Shown here: positions 47,731-60,116 of the stretch, piece after piece | Position numbering within the stretch: position 1 is the stretch's first letter | Layout: every line of letters begins with the position of its first letter | Assembly: GCF_905475345.1 (NCBI RefSeq) | Contig: NC_066589.1 | Coordinates: 9,726,001-9,790,000 of the forward strand | Origin: Vespula vulgaris | Taxonomy: Eukaryota > Arthropoda > Insecta > Hymenoptera > Vespidae | DNA length: 64,000 bases | Direction of reading: 5' to 3' | Position numbers and translations under genes: made by a program | The notes under the pieces: generated by a model | The model's database searches: none | What the model saw: only the letters and a program-made list of their open reading frames with translations | What the model was told of the DNA's origin: nothing

Positions 47731-50434
47731 TATGTCAGAGAATTTTCAAGAGTAAGGTAGCATGTAAACCGTCGAACGTATACTTACTTTAAGTTTATTC
47801 ATCGAAATTTTATGTAGTTTTGCTTATAAAAATAGTTTACTCTGGTAAGATTGAGATATATTCTTATCTAATACCTGTTCCTCATCGGGGTTTTGATCGC
47901 CTTTGGGAATGTGAGGACACACGGAGTTGCTATCCGATCAAGGTCATGTAAAAAGCCTGAAACTGCATTGGTCTCATATATTTACAGATTATTCATGATT
48001 CATAATCAATAATATCGTATAATATATATATATATCAACAAAATAATGTTTTAATCATTCTTACGTTGCTAATAGAATCTAAAGGCTAAACAGTCAAGAT
48101 TGATCTAAAAGTTTTCTCTTTTTTCTATTCACAAATCTCATCGTCATCGTTGCGATTCGTGAACATTCATGTTTCAGCTACCTAACAATAAATTAAACAA
48201 ACAAGTACAAATCTATACATCCCACGAGTTTAACGTGGTAGTAAGGGTATTAATGATACTTATTAGTTTTTGTCCAAAATTGCAGTTAACGTGAAGCCAT
48301 GACATGAATTACCATTGAATTTCAAAAGGAGGTTGTTTGGAAGATTACTAAAGGAAAGAAAAGAAAAAAAATATGTAAAAAGGAAAGGAAGAAAAAAAAT
48401 AAAAAAGAAAAAAAAATGAAAAGGGCTGAGAGGTTCCCTTAATATCCCTACATTCTATACATGGAATATCACATAGAAAATATCAGAATTCGACATTTAT
48501 GGTTTACGGATTGTGTAAGTTTAGGATACATATTGCGCTGCATTTGCATTCATTTCATTCATGCCATATATAACGGCAACCTGTTACCTGCAGGCTAATG
48601 GACACAGAATCGGACATTCAATGTTTTATCTATTTCTTTTTCTTCTCTTCCTTTTTTTTTTTATATTTATACGCGCATACATTGTAATAATAATTACGCA
48701 CGCGTTTTATCGATCGGACATACGGATACGGAAATATGTTTTCAATCTATCACGATTTTTGTCGTGTGCATTGTGTATCCGTGCATTTTTTATATCATTG
48801 ACCTATATGATACGTACATGTGTGTACATGATGCTGCTTGTGTGTGTACATCGTATAAAATATTTTACCTACCTAAACAAAACTATCTACACGTTTCAAT
48901 CGTGATTTCCTTCATTTTCTTTTTCACTCTTGTCTTATCTTTTTACTTATTTTTGTTTGTTTTTTATCTTCCGTTTTTTTTTTTATTATTATAATTATTT
49001 TCTTTTTTTTTTAATCTACCGAATAGCACCTAGCTTCGTCATAGGACGCGTACAGTCAACGTTTTTGACGTTTCCGTTTTTTCTCTTTTTTTTTTTTCCT
49101 TTTTCTTTCTTCCTTTTACATATGTATGTATATATGAGAGAAATCAAGCGTTTCTGGCTCCTCATAATTCAAATCGTGTACTTAGTTAGCGTTTATAATT
49201 GGATGACGCAAGCTCATCGCGTTAAAGTTATGAACGTATGAGCGTAATCGGTATTTTTCTTTCTTTTTTTTTCTCATTTTTTTTTCTTTTTTTCACTGCA
49301 GAAATATAGATAGATGATAAATCTTTAAAGGAGAGAGGTCTACAAAATATTATTTTAAGATAACATAATTAAAAATAAGATACATATTCGTTATAAAATA
49401 TGATATTTCTCTCTTTATCATTTTCATGGAAAGTTATAGCGTACGTTTTTTTTTTTTTCTTTCTTTCTCCCGATCGCAAAACTAATCAGAGTCGAATTTA
49501 CAGCGATTTTATAGTCGACGAAGTTAGACTTTTCAATCAATAAGAAACGATGATAGGCACACGATTAACTTTGATTTTACATCCCATGATAATATTCTAT
49601 CTTATATAATCAAGAAAAGAGTATCGATTACATATTGAAATTATTGTCAAATATTCTCAATACTGTTCAATGGTTATGCTGCAACAACCGTACGTTATTA
49701 GAATCTTTTTTTCTAACGTTAATACGCAGATATAATATTAATTTTGTTTCTTTTCTATCATTCTGCAAACTCGACTCAGTCGTAATCGTTAAATCTTGAT
49801 CGACATTTACCAATAATAACGTTGATAAGAAACCGAAATACACTCTAATGTCGCCGTGACAATTTCAGAGAAAAAAATTAGAGAGAAGGAGAAGTTATTG
49901 CACAGTAAATGATACACGACCATTGATCATCGTAAATACAATAGAAAAAATCTATAACGAATATAACAAGGACGATATGTTAATTGTTAATTCGAACTTA
50001 ACAATAACCCATTGCATAGATCCCCAATAAAAAGATTATTAAAATACGCTTATAAAACGATTTATCTCTTAACGTAACATCGAATAAAATTGGACAATCG
50101 AATGGTAACAAAGAAACATCTAGAATATCGTCACGGCGATTTATTATTGCACTATCGTCCCAACGGATAGAACAAAATTTACTGCTGAGATTAACAATGT
50201 CAAAGATCGTGATCAATTGATCGATTTAGCACGTTTGGAGTTGCGTACATAAGTATATAATCGATCCTACGCCAATGTTCTCTTACCATTTCCTAACGCT
50301 TTGGGTTAGAATCTAACAATAAGTTTTTCCTTGTAGTGGAACAGGGAAAAGAAGTTTTTTTTTCCTCTCTATCTCTCTCATGCATTGAGATAACTATTGG
50401 TTAAGACGACTACTGGTCAAGGTTATTGTAACGG

Positions 50435-50720
50435 TCAAGATGCTAAAGTAGTCCTATGCCAAGAGGCATGCTGATGCTGATGTTGTTGATGTTGATGCTG
50501 ATGTTGGTGTTGATGCTGATGCTGATGATGATTCTGATGCTGATGCTGATGATGATTCTGATGCTGATGTTGATGCTGATGCTGATTCTGATTCTGATTC
50601 TGATGTTGATTCTGATTCTGATGCGAGTTTTGATGTGGAAGCTGATGCTGATACTGATGCTGATGCTGATGTTGCTGTTGCTGATGTTGTTGCTGGTGTT
50701 GCTGATGTTGCCTCTTTTGA
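50435..50720 (-). CDS. His/Gln-rich candidate terminal exon
   Basis: Read on the minus strand, an acceptor ATTTCCAG/T at 50721-50722 opens a frame QKRQHQQHQQQHQQQ... that runs 94 codons to a TGA at 50435-50437, ending SWHRTTLAS. The body is a degenerate CAG/CAT/CAA array with Asn, Tyr and Leu-Pro interruptions (YQHQLPHQNSHQ). The phase (one base before the first full codon) matches the donor of the large exon at 60121, so the two can form one protein. Evidence against: the array is a (GATGCT)n-like microsatellite and is open in other frames too (polyMet/Leu on the plus strand, polySer/Ala on the minus), so openness alone proves little. His/Gln tracts are common in insect transcriptional regulators. 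Confidence 0.45.
50465..50703. repeat. Degenerate (GATGCT)n hexanucleotide array
   Basis: About 240 bases of TGATGC/TGATGT/TGATTC units on the plus strand; CAGCAT/CAACAT on the minus strand. See the candidate exon covering it. Confidence 0.85.
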
Positions 50721-51649
50721 CTGGAAATGAAAAATAGAAATCGTTAAGTTATGTGTTCTCGAAGTAGTTGACATTCACGTTGAATGTTACTACGTATGTA
50801 CGGTAGGCGTACCAAGCAATAACTGAACTCAAGGCTGCGCGATATTTCTCTCTATATTTGATACTACTAGAATGTATTACAAGAGTATCGCTTAATTATT
50901 AACCTGCTTGTAATTCGACGAGATCGAAAAGCAACGTTTCATTAAATCGTTCGTGTCTCTCATTAAATTTTCTATTTGTCCATATGAGAATCCGTAAAAA
51001 GAATAATACGTCATACACGTATATGCACTTATAATTCACTCTTGCCCGTATTACAAATTACCTATATATTTTTTCCTTTTTCTTTTTTGCTTTGTTTGAA
51101 TACTACTTTTATGCAAGTTTCAGTTGGTAATACGCGAGAGAGCGAAATTGTAAGCAGTTCTTCACTGGCCTAGCCGCATTCAATAGTTTGTGGGACGTCC
51201 GCTATCTATGCGGGTCATCCGTATACGATCTGAAACGTACGTGACACTAATTCTTAGGATACCCGTTATAAATCTTTCAAGGTAGTAATAGTAGTAGTAG
51301 TAGTAGTAGTAGTGGTAATAGTAATAGTAGTGGTAGTACCAGAGAGATTTGACTTGTCGCGATCTAAAAATGTCGTCATTTCGAGAACGTCCGAAATTCT
51401 TATCGAAATCTAACTCACTTCGATATTATACGATATCTCAAACGTTATATCGCCCATCGTGTCGAATAAATTTCTATAAAGTTAACGTTTATTTTTTTCT
51501 TTCTTCCTCTTCTTTTTTTCTCCTCTTTATTTTTTTCTTTTTTCAGTTTTAAGTCGACAAAAGTTAGTAGGGAAAGTTCGTCGATCGATAGCGCGAAAGT
51601 TGGTATATAATCAATCAAAAGAAAATGATTTATGTAGGAATACTAATAC

Positions 51650-51683
<34 letters not shown>

Positions 51684-52373
51684 CATATACACTTTCTCTT
51701 TTTCTTATTTCTTTTCTTTTCTATAACTAAATTATGTTCACAATGGGAAAGGACTTTGAAAGGGAGGATCGAAGGTCGAACCGCATCCATCGTTTTACAG
51801 TATGCGCACCCATCGTAATAATCTATATGCACTCACCCGACATGATTTGAAATATAGATAACGGAGTTTCTCAGACGACACATAATCGTTCATAGTGGTA
51901 GGTCGTCGTCTCGTCGTAGCTTTGATAGAAAGGGTACAAACTCTTATGAAATATGAATTTCCGATCGAAGATAGTCGAAGAAAACTAGTAGCGGCTAGTC
52001 TATCGTGGGGGGTTGAGCGAATAAAAAGAGAAAAGGAAGAAAAAGAAAAAGAAAAGAGAAGAAAAGAAAAGAAAAATGATGGAAAGAAAAAACAACCGGT
52101 ATTTGTAGTGTCAATGTACTACTTACAATTAGAAGCCTTATTATTCTTTCTGGAAAAGGCATAAAGGCAACCTCTATGAATGCGAATTACGTCGTTCTAG
52201 AGCAAGAAACGCTCGAGTAACATAACAAATTCCATCCGTCTACTGAGAAATTAGAGAGAGAAGAGATCTTATCTCTTCGTAGCTAATTCATTCTCAGCGT
52301 TACGAATCTGGCAATCGTTGAAAAGAGAAATATCATTCGAGACGCGGAGTACCGTTTGTGCTTTTTAGAAATT

Positions 52374-52388
52374 CCCCCCCCCCCCCCC
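52374..52388. repeat. C15 homopolymer
   Basis: Fifteen C in a row followed by ATCTCTCTCTCTCT; rare in this AT-rich genome and a possible assembly-error point. Confidence 0.8.
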
Positions 52389-52625
52389 ATCTCTCTCTCT
52401 CTATCCTTCTCTCTCGTTTTGCACGACGAAGGTGCCTATATTACGAAACCTTCGTGGATCGATGTCTATATATATCCATGGGAAGGGTGCTCCTACTGGT
52501 CTCTCTGAGCTATTTTCAATCCACTAAAATCGCTAATATTTCGACCAATTATTTCGCGACACACACACATACGCACACACGTACACACATATTATTGTGT
52601 AATAATAATAATATATATCATGTAC

Positions 52626-52673
<48 letters not shown>
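52626..52673. repeat. (TA)n microsatellite
   Basis: About 48 bases of pure TA, followed at 52716-52766 by an (ATAACG)n array. Confidence 0.9.
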
Positions 52674-52675
<2 letters not shown>

Positions 52676-52715
52676 CTCAATAAAATAACAATATTTAATA
52701 ACGATAGTAATACAA

Positions 52716-52766
52716 ACAATAACAATAACGATAACGATAACGATAACGATAACGATAACAATAACA
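52716..52766. repeat. (AATAAC)n/(ATAACG)n hexanucleotide repeat
   Basis: Runs of AATAAC pass into five or six ATAACG units and back, close to a long TA run. Confidence 0.85.
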
Positions 52767-52934
52767 AATAACAATAATAATAAGAATAACGATGATAATG
52801 GTAACAGTAACCAGAAATAAAAAAACAGTATAATATGTCAGACTGGAATGACAAGCTGTTGTAATTTAGTCGTGCGAGTATTTCGAGATGCAAAAATGCC
52901 GAATTGGCGTAGGAACTTGTATGTTAGGATGGAG

Positions 52935-52957
52935 CACGTGTGCGGAATGGTCACGTG
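52935..52957. promoter_or_regulatory. Pair of perfect E-boxes
   Basis: CACGTG at 52935-52940 and 52952-52957, 17 bases start to start. CACGTG binds bHLH proteins such as Clock/Cycle, Myc/Max, Mitf and SREBP. The pair lies in a non-repetitive island that continues to about 53220 and has promoter-like composition. Confidence 0.35.
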
Positions 52958-54110
52958 GGTATAACTTGCTCGCGAAATATATCAACCCTCGTACACCGAG
53001 ATTTGTTTCACTTCTTTCAATGGGGGTGGGTTAAGGGAGAGAAGTAACAGGCGCGAAGGGAAACTCTCTCTTTTTCTCTCTCTCGCTCTCACTCTTTTAG
53101 CGGATCGATCTATGTATATGGAGAGTACACGTGTAGTAGGAAGAGCGTGGGTGGCTGTGTGATCGTGGAATGGGTGCGTTCTCGGCTCACCTCGGCGAGG
53201 AGTGACGTGGTGGCCTCAGCATGCGAGAGAACGTGATCTGCGCACGTGCGGAGCAACGCTACCTCGATCGATCCTCCTCGCTGCAAAGCGTCGTCCTCGC
53301 TAGAACGGAGGAGTATCGGTATTTTCGTAGCTATCGGTGTCCCTCCTATAATTTTACAATACCACTACTAATGAGCTCGATCGGTTGGATGAATAAAGAT
53401 AGGCACGCGCAAACTATTATCAAAACATTTTACCAAGAAACTTTTCGATATCAAAATGGCTCAACGATCGAATCGAAAAAGATAAATTGCGACGATCCCA
53501 ACGTATGGTTAAAGAAAATGCTATCGTTTCTTTTCTTTTTTTCTTTTCCATTTCTCTTTGTACCCAAGTAGAAACATCTCATCGATTTTCTACAAGAGCG
53601 AATTATTCTCCGGAGAATTATTTTCTATTCCTCTTCTTTTCTTTAACTTTTCTTTCTTTCTTTCTTTTCCGAATAAAAAAGAAAAACGTTTCGAACATGG
53701 GATAGATCGATGAAACTTGGCTTGGGTTGACGAGCCTAATCACATCGAGGAGCATTGACTAGAGAAACGAGTCAAACTCGATATGGCCGACGGACGAATA
53801 GATTCGTTCGTGGGGAATTGTTTATCGTCCATGGTTAAGAGTATATGATACGGGGATCGATCCGTTAGACCACTCGATTCCTATTGCCAAGGTAGAAATC
53901 TCAACTCAACGAGGAGGTGGGTAAAATGCTCTTCGTGCGTCTACCGTCTCTTTCTCTTATTTTGTAGATATTTTCCCTTTGCCTTCTCTTCCTTCCTTCT
54001 TTTCTTTGTTGCGTATTATTCCTCAAGGCCGGCCGGTGTACAAATCCTTCCAGCCGTCTCGAACATAATTCATAACTTTATCGATCGTGCAGAAAACGAG
54101 AAAGAGAAAC

Positions 54111-54112
<2 letters not shown>

Positions 54113-54164
<52 letters not shown>

Positions 54165-54176
54165 AGAGAGAGAGAA
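54113..54176. repeat. (GA)n microsatellite
   Basis: More than 60 bases of GA with an AAGG interruption near its right end. Confidence 0.9.
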
Positions 54177-54847
54177 GAATCAAGTACAGACGTATATGTA
54201 ACGTCGATGAGACTAGTAAAGGATATCCCGTAACGACGATGGACGATCGTAAGAACAATGAACGACTCGTGGGCGTGATAAAAATACATTTGCAAAGGAG
54301 TGTATCGACCTTCTTCATCGACCATTCCTTCCTTCTCCGTATTACGATCGTTCAAGGCCTTCCTATCTCTCATTTCTAAACAACAAAGTATGATCATCCG
54401 TTGGATGCCAATTCGATCATTCGTATCCGCGTAATAAACGATCAATTTTCCATTTTGTATTCCGAAAATAGAAGATCGCGAAATCAACGAATACTTCCTT
54501 GAGTCATCATTTTTCCGATCTTTCTTTCTTTCTTTCTTTCTTTCTCTTTTTTTTCGTTTGTTTTTTCTAATCCAAGAGTCATCTTTATTTTTTTTGCATG
54601 TTCTACCTTCTTGTAGGAAGTACTACATCTTGTGTACCTGAATAGTCTTTACATACTTGTATCTATGCATGTAGGTAACGAAGATATCTCATTCGTGTAT
54701 CCGATGTATGTACTTAACTCGTATGTAGGTACATTTTCGAGCTTACATCGTATATCAAAGAACGAACACCGAGTAGGATTCGGAGTAAGTAAGTACCAAG
54801 AGAAATAAGGAGTTGCTCGGGGAGTCGAAACAGTAGTGTAGTATCAG

Positions 54848-54878
54848 TGGTAGTAGTTGTAGTAGTAGTAGCAGCAGC

Positions 54879-54912
<34 letters not shown>

Positions 54913-54925
54913 CGAGTAGTAGTAT
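54848..54925. repeat. (GTA)n/(GCA)n trinucleotide repeat
   Basis: About 75 bases of GTA units with a run of GCA in the first half. Confidence 0.9.
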
Positions 54926-55097
54926 GAAGTACTCGAGCTTACGAGTCGCTCGACTTCGTCGTTCACTGAGAGACCATTGACCGGGAAGGCGAGAAGGCAC
55001 GGCGGCCGTGCTTTCGAACCAATTCCTTCTATCCACCCGCGAGAACGGTGCTCTCTCACACACACACACATATACATACATAAAGGCAACCACACAC

Positions 55098-55100
<3 letters not shown>

Positions 55101-55159
<59 letters not shown>
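55101..55159. repeat. (GA)n microsatellite
   Basis: About 59 bases of pure GA following a short CA run. Confidence 0.9.
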
Positions 55160-55162
<3 letters not shown>

Positions 55163-56001
55163 GATTCGCTTTTAAGGAGCGTTCATATCGCGATGTACTT
55201 ACACCTGCGTAAAGACAACCTCGAGTCGATATCCTTTCGGTAACTAAGGTAACTCAATGCTAAACTCTCGATAACCAATCTGGAAAATTATTTTCTTCGA
55301 ATCGGATAAAGTTAAAGATAGAGATGGGGATAGAGATAGGGAACAGCTTAGCTAACATATAGAAAGAAGACAGAGAAACTATTCAAGTTGCTTAGTCGTA
55401 ACGATCTTCTCTTTTGCACGATCGGTATTTAAAACGTTTCTACTACGGTGCAAGGACGGTAAAGCTAGACAAAAGTATCTCTTGTTCTGCGTATTTATGT
55501 TTGAATGTTAAGTGGCATTAATGAGAAAATTTCAATGCAATATATCGTGCATGTGATAATAAAATGACATATTTAACGAAAATACATATTTAATGAAAAT
55601 ATATATATATATATATATATTCATTAAAAAGAAATCTGTTCTATTATTGATCGTACAATTTATTTGAACTCGAATTGCAAAATCGTGAATATTTAAAATA
55701 GAGAGAAAAGAGAGATTTCATTTCTTTTTTTTTCTAGTAGAAAAGAACGCACAGAATAAAATATGCAAGTCGAATACATACCTACGCACTATCTACTTTC
55801 GTACATATATCCATACATACAAGTAATGAGTAAATAGTAATGAAATATGTAAAAAGACGAGGCCAAAGTTCTACGTTGTAACTCGCAATATCTTTTGCGA
55901 GTATATAATTACATCGAATTGACAAGAAATTTTTTCCCTTTTTTTTCTATTTATTCTATTCTTTTTGTCGTTTAAGAGTTTTTTTAAGTGTAGAAAAAAA
56001 G

Positions 56002-56004
<3 letters not shown>

Positions 56005-56038
<34 letters not shown>
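56005..56038. repeat. (GA)n microsatellite
   Basis: About 34 bases of pure GA after an A-rich stretch. Confidence 0.9.
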
Positions 56039-56040
<2 letters not shown>

Positions 56041-56622
56041 GGCCATTCTGTATCTGGTTACGTCCTTTCGCAAGCTCCCACGTGGTCTCGTATCTAGTTA
56101 CTTTTGAAGAGTCTCCTAACTTTCGTGACCTCGGACCAATGACCTGCCTTGGCTATATAATCGACGTCATCGGCGATATCACGAACAGTTGAGTAACTCG
56201 AATGGCTTAAATGTTCTTCATAGATCTTTAACGTAGATGGACGGAAGAGTGAAAGAGATTAGAAAAGAAAATAAAAAAGAAAAAGAGAGAAAGAGAGAAT
56301 GAGAGAGAGAGGAGTACAGGAAAGGGTGCATAATAAGAAAAAGAGTGGATACTTTTACTCTCTTCCTGTTCTTCCCATTTGCTTATTTCCCTTTCTTTCT
56401 CTCTCTCTCTCTCTCTCTCTCTACATATATACATATATATACACATATACATACACACCACATATATACATATTTATCTATCTATCTTTTTTCTTTTTCT
56501 TTCTCTTTCTCCTCTTCTCCCCTATTTACTTCCATTCTCGTGATTCTCTCTCTTTTTCTCTCTCTCTCTCTCTTTTTAATCTCTCTCTCTCGGCTCTCTC
56601 ATTTTCTCTTTCTACGTGGAAA

Positions 56623-56642
56623 CGTGGGCGTGGACGTGGGCG
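56623..56642 (+). promoter_or_regulatory. Two CGTGGGCG sites, 12 bases apart
   Basis: CGTGGGCG at 56623-56630 and 56635-56642, close to the Egr/Klumpfuss and KLF/Sp consensus. They face the same way, about one helical turn apart, in a non-repetitive GC-rich island (56610-56790). Confidence 0.35.
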
Positions 56643-58933
56643 AGGTAAGCCTTCAGGGCCGGCCAGGCATCGACCGATCCAGCTGGACGCATCGTAAATC
56701 CTGACGGTTTCGTGTTCGTGATGGTAAGCGTTATGGTAACCGACCCTGGCCGATCCAATTTTTCCACCACGAGTATGGAGGTAAAGGGGGGTCCTTTAGA
56801 ATCATGCTGATACATACATACACCTTTTACGTGTATGCATCTTTTTCTACTCGCACGTGTGTATGTGTGTGTATCTGGTATGGTAAAGATTTGACCGATA
56901 TGAAGAAATTTCCATTAACCCGTTCCCTCCTAACTAACTGCCCTCTACCTTCCCCTTCACCCTTCCCACATTTCGTACGTTGAGATAAATCTGCATCATT
57001 CTCCCTGCAACAATTTCAACTCGTTTGCTGCGTTTCTACGTTCGGATTCGCTAAATATTTTCTGTTTCACGAGAGATTCATCGTTCGGAAAAAAAATGCA
57101 GAAAACCAATAAAATTGAATAAAAAGCAAACAAAAAGAGTACAATAAAAGTATAAAAAAGGGAAAATAACAAAAAGAAAGGACAGACAGAATAGAGAGAA
57201 TGAAATAATCAAATAATCAAATAAAGGAAGGTATGCACTTGTGTTCATTCGTTATTCACCATATTGGATCGCTTTTAATGAAGAGCAATACAGAAGGGGA
57301 GGATGTAGAGAGGGAGATTTGGAGAATATAAACGAGAAAATCAATATGAAATTGAAACTGAAGTTGAAGCTGACGTTGTGATTGAAATTGTAGTTGTATT
57401 GATGTTGACGTATGTAGTTGAAGTTGAAGTTGAAATAGAGACTGCGTTGAGTTGCGTAATAAGGAGGAGAAAAGAAGGGAAGAAAGGGTGCAAAAAAAAA
57501 AAAGAAAGAAAGAAAGGACAAAAAAAGGGAGGAAAAGAAAAACGAGAGAAAAAAAGAAGGAAATGAAAAAAGAAAAAAGGAAGAAAAAATCCGAAGAAAA
57601 AGCTTGCCCTTTCTTCTTCCTCGCGAAGAACTTATTAGCGAAAAGTTCGCCGGAACAAAGTTTCGAGCGGACAAAAACGGTCCTTGATTCCTGTTTCCCG
57701 TTTCCCCTCGTCGTCCCTCTATACCCCCTCCATCCCCCTCTTTTTCTCTCTTTCTCTCTCTTTATGCCTGCGGCTTTCGAAAGCCCGTCGTTGTGCGATC
57801 GATGAATGCTCGTGTCGTCACATGAGGACCCTCCTTTAATACCTCCCTCTTTCTCTCTTTCTCTCTCTCTCATCCCTCTCCCCCTCCTCTCCCTCTCATT
57901 AAAGCCGTCCGCCCGTCGCGCGCTACGCGGAGAGTAGCATCCTAATGCTATTTACACAAGTGCTCTGCTGGAGCGAAAGGGCGTACGTACAAAACAGTTC
58001 GGCGCAATGTCGACGTACCAATACATATGTACGAACACATGCGTATTATGCTTGGAAAATATAATGCGTATGCGTGTGCATATGTGTGACTTTGTTTGCA
58101 AAGAATAGAAGGGGATTTATGGCTAAATTTTCACTTTTAGCAATTCATTCTCTATTGTAAACAATTACTTTTCACAATCGAATCGTTGTTCCGTTTTTGA
58201 AGTATGTAATCTTTTATGCGAATTGTTGTTGTTGCATTTTTTTTTGAGATAATCCTTTATGTAAAATGTTATTTCGTAAGATATGACAATTTGTGGGATT
58301 GGATGATTATGTCATTCTTATCGAGAAAGTTGATAACAATGTATGTATGTATATATATATGAAAAAAGAAGGAGAAAAACAGGAAAAAAAAGAGAAAAGA
58401 AAAAAAATTTAAGTCGATACTCGTAATGATTTCGATAAAAATAGCTCGTAACATTTTATATGGGCCATCCTGTATACAGAAAGATCCCGTCAACTCAGAC
58501 TTTACGATCTAACCAGATTGCGCAGTAATCCGTTATTTAAGCTTATTCGCATCGTTCTCCGACTTCGGTTTAATACCGTACTACGTAGATGAGTCTTTGG
58601 ACTTTTCTAATCTTTTTTCTTTTTTTTTATATATTTTTATTTTCATTTAACTTTCTTCCATTCCAAGTAAAATCACTTGGAACCAGGGAGGGAGAGAGAG
58701 AAAGAGGATTCCTCCGTCTCGTACTTTGCGTTTAGCTCGACGAGTGAAACGTCATTGCAGGGTTGCTTTTCATTGTCATTGTCCAATTTGAAAATGCGAT
58801 TCTATGAATCTGAAATATTTAGTATTTGTTTGCGTAAGTAAGCGCGAAGCGCGTTTCTCTATCGTAGGACGAAAAACGAAGCGTCGACCTAGTTTTCTAA
58901 AGTGCCAATGGCCGATCGCAAGACGGTACTGCT

Positions 58934-58990
58934 CCTAATTAAGAATGGTCTTTATTGTCAATTAGCTATCAGGAATTAACGTTAATGGGA
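58934..58990. promoter_or_regulatory. Cluster of homeodomain-type sites
   Basis: Within 57 bases lie TAATTA (58936-58941), CAATTAG (58959-58965) and the perfect 12-base palindrome ATTAACGTTAAT (58975-58986). These are TAAT-core binding sites of homeodomain or POU-HNF1-like proteins. The island is free of microsatellites. Confidence 0.35.
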
Positions 58991-60116
58991 AAGGGGCAAT
59001 TTGAGATGGTCTTAAAAGATTGGCCGCTGTTGGCAATGGTGCTTGCTACTGCTGCCGCTAAGAACGAGAACGAAAATCGATATCAATGGGTATTAGGTAT
59101 AAAAAAAAGAGAAAAAAGGAAAAGAAAAAAGGTGGCGAGGTGAAGTGGAAGAGGGTTAAACGAACGAATCGAATTTATTTTCTCTTTGATGATGATAATG
59201 CAAGATGGCCGACACGATGGCCGAGAGGAAGGAGGACTGACTCTCTTATGGTTGGTCACGCGAAGAACGCGAAGAAAAGGTGTGAGAGAAATACAGTACG
59301 AGTGCAAGACCGTTCCGATCTCCGTTTAAATAATTTAGCAGTGGCCGTATACGTATGTTGATCGGCTCGTTATAAGCGGGTTGACAGGTCGGAGGTGGAG
59401 CAGGGCCGGTAACGCCGCCATTGCGTGGTGATATTAAAATGCAAATGATCACTGTCACCGACGGCGCTTGTCGCAGTATTTCCTCTCCTTCTCCGTGAAA
59501 TCGCCAGATATTCGAGACAGAATATCTCTCTTTCTCTTTCTCTCTGTCACGTACATACACACATACACTCTCCTTCGAGCCGTATGCATAAACCATCGCG
59601 AAATCCCAAATGGCTGTTTCTTACGTATCATATCGAAGAAAAGAAAGATGATGCGAGGGATAAAAGGAGCAAACGAATTATTCTCGTACGCGTCGCGACG
59701 AACCTTTATGTACTTAAATATTGTATAATCTGATGTTAAAGAAATCTTGCATAGCATAAAAAATTTGAGCCACGCATTATGACACCATTTATTCATAGTC
59801 AGAGAAAGAGGGGGGAGAGAGCGAGAGAGAGAGACGAACGAAGATATTTGATAACGTTGCGAAATAAGTGAATGCTTCACGGTCACGTATCAGGCGATAA
59901 AACAATTGCAGAGGACGGTGTATCAACTTTCGTAGATTCTACGTTTAAAAAGCCTAGCAGACTAGACGACCTAATATTAACTGGCCTTCGTATTTTTTTG
60001 TTCTAAATTGAGAAAACGGATATGTGTCTAGAGAAATTGACGACGCGATAACGATAACGGATCGTTGATAATAATTGAAAAAGAAAAGTAAGATGGATCG
60101 TATATTAGAGAAAATA

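Larger units (their letters stand above)
45572..50434. other. Region without clear genes between two minus-strand exons
   Basis: Includes the likely promoter of the acidic-protein gene just above 45571, CT and GA microsatellites, a strong G-quadruplex motif (46932-46954), a CTCF-like site (47545-47555) and T-rich AT-rich sequence from 48 to 50.3 kb. Open frames here are short or made of repeats. If the exon at 50435-50720 is terminal, the stretch to its left may contain that gene's 3'UTR. Confidence 0.4.

Noticed and set aside
53221..53571. Plus-strand 116-codon frame
   Set aside because: No domain, ends in a polyPhe stretch from T-rich DNA, no clear splice context.
54023..54487. Minus-strand 154-codon frame
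   Set aside because: The middle is polySer/Leu from the GA repeat; the flanks show no conserved features and no splice logic.
57256..57873. Minus-strand 205-codon frame rich in Phe, Leu and Ser
   Set aside because: Product of a long A/G-rich run on the plus strand; overlapped by equally long frames in other phases.
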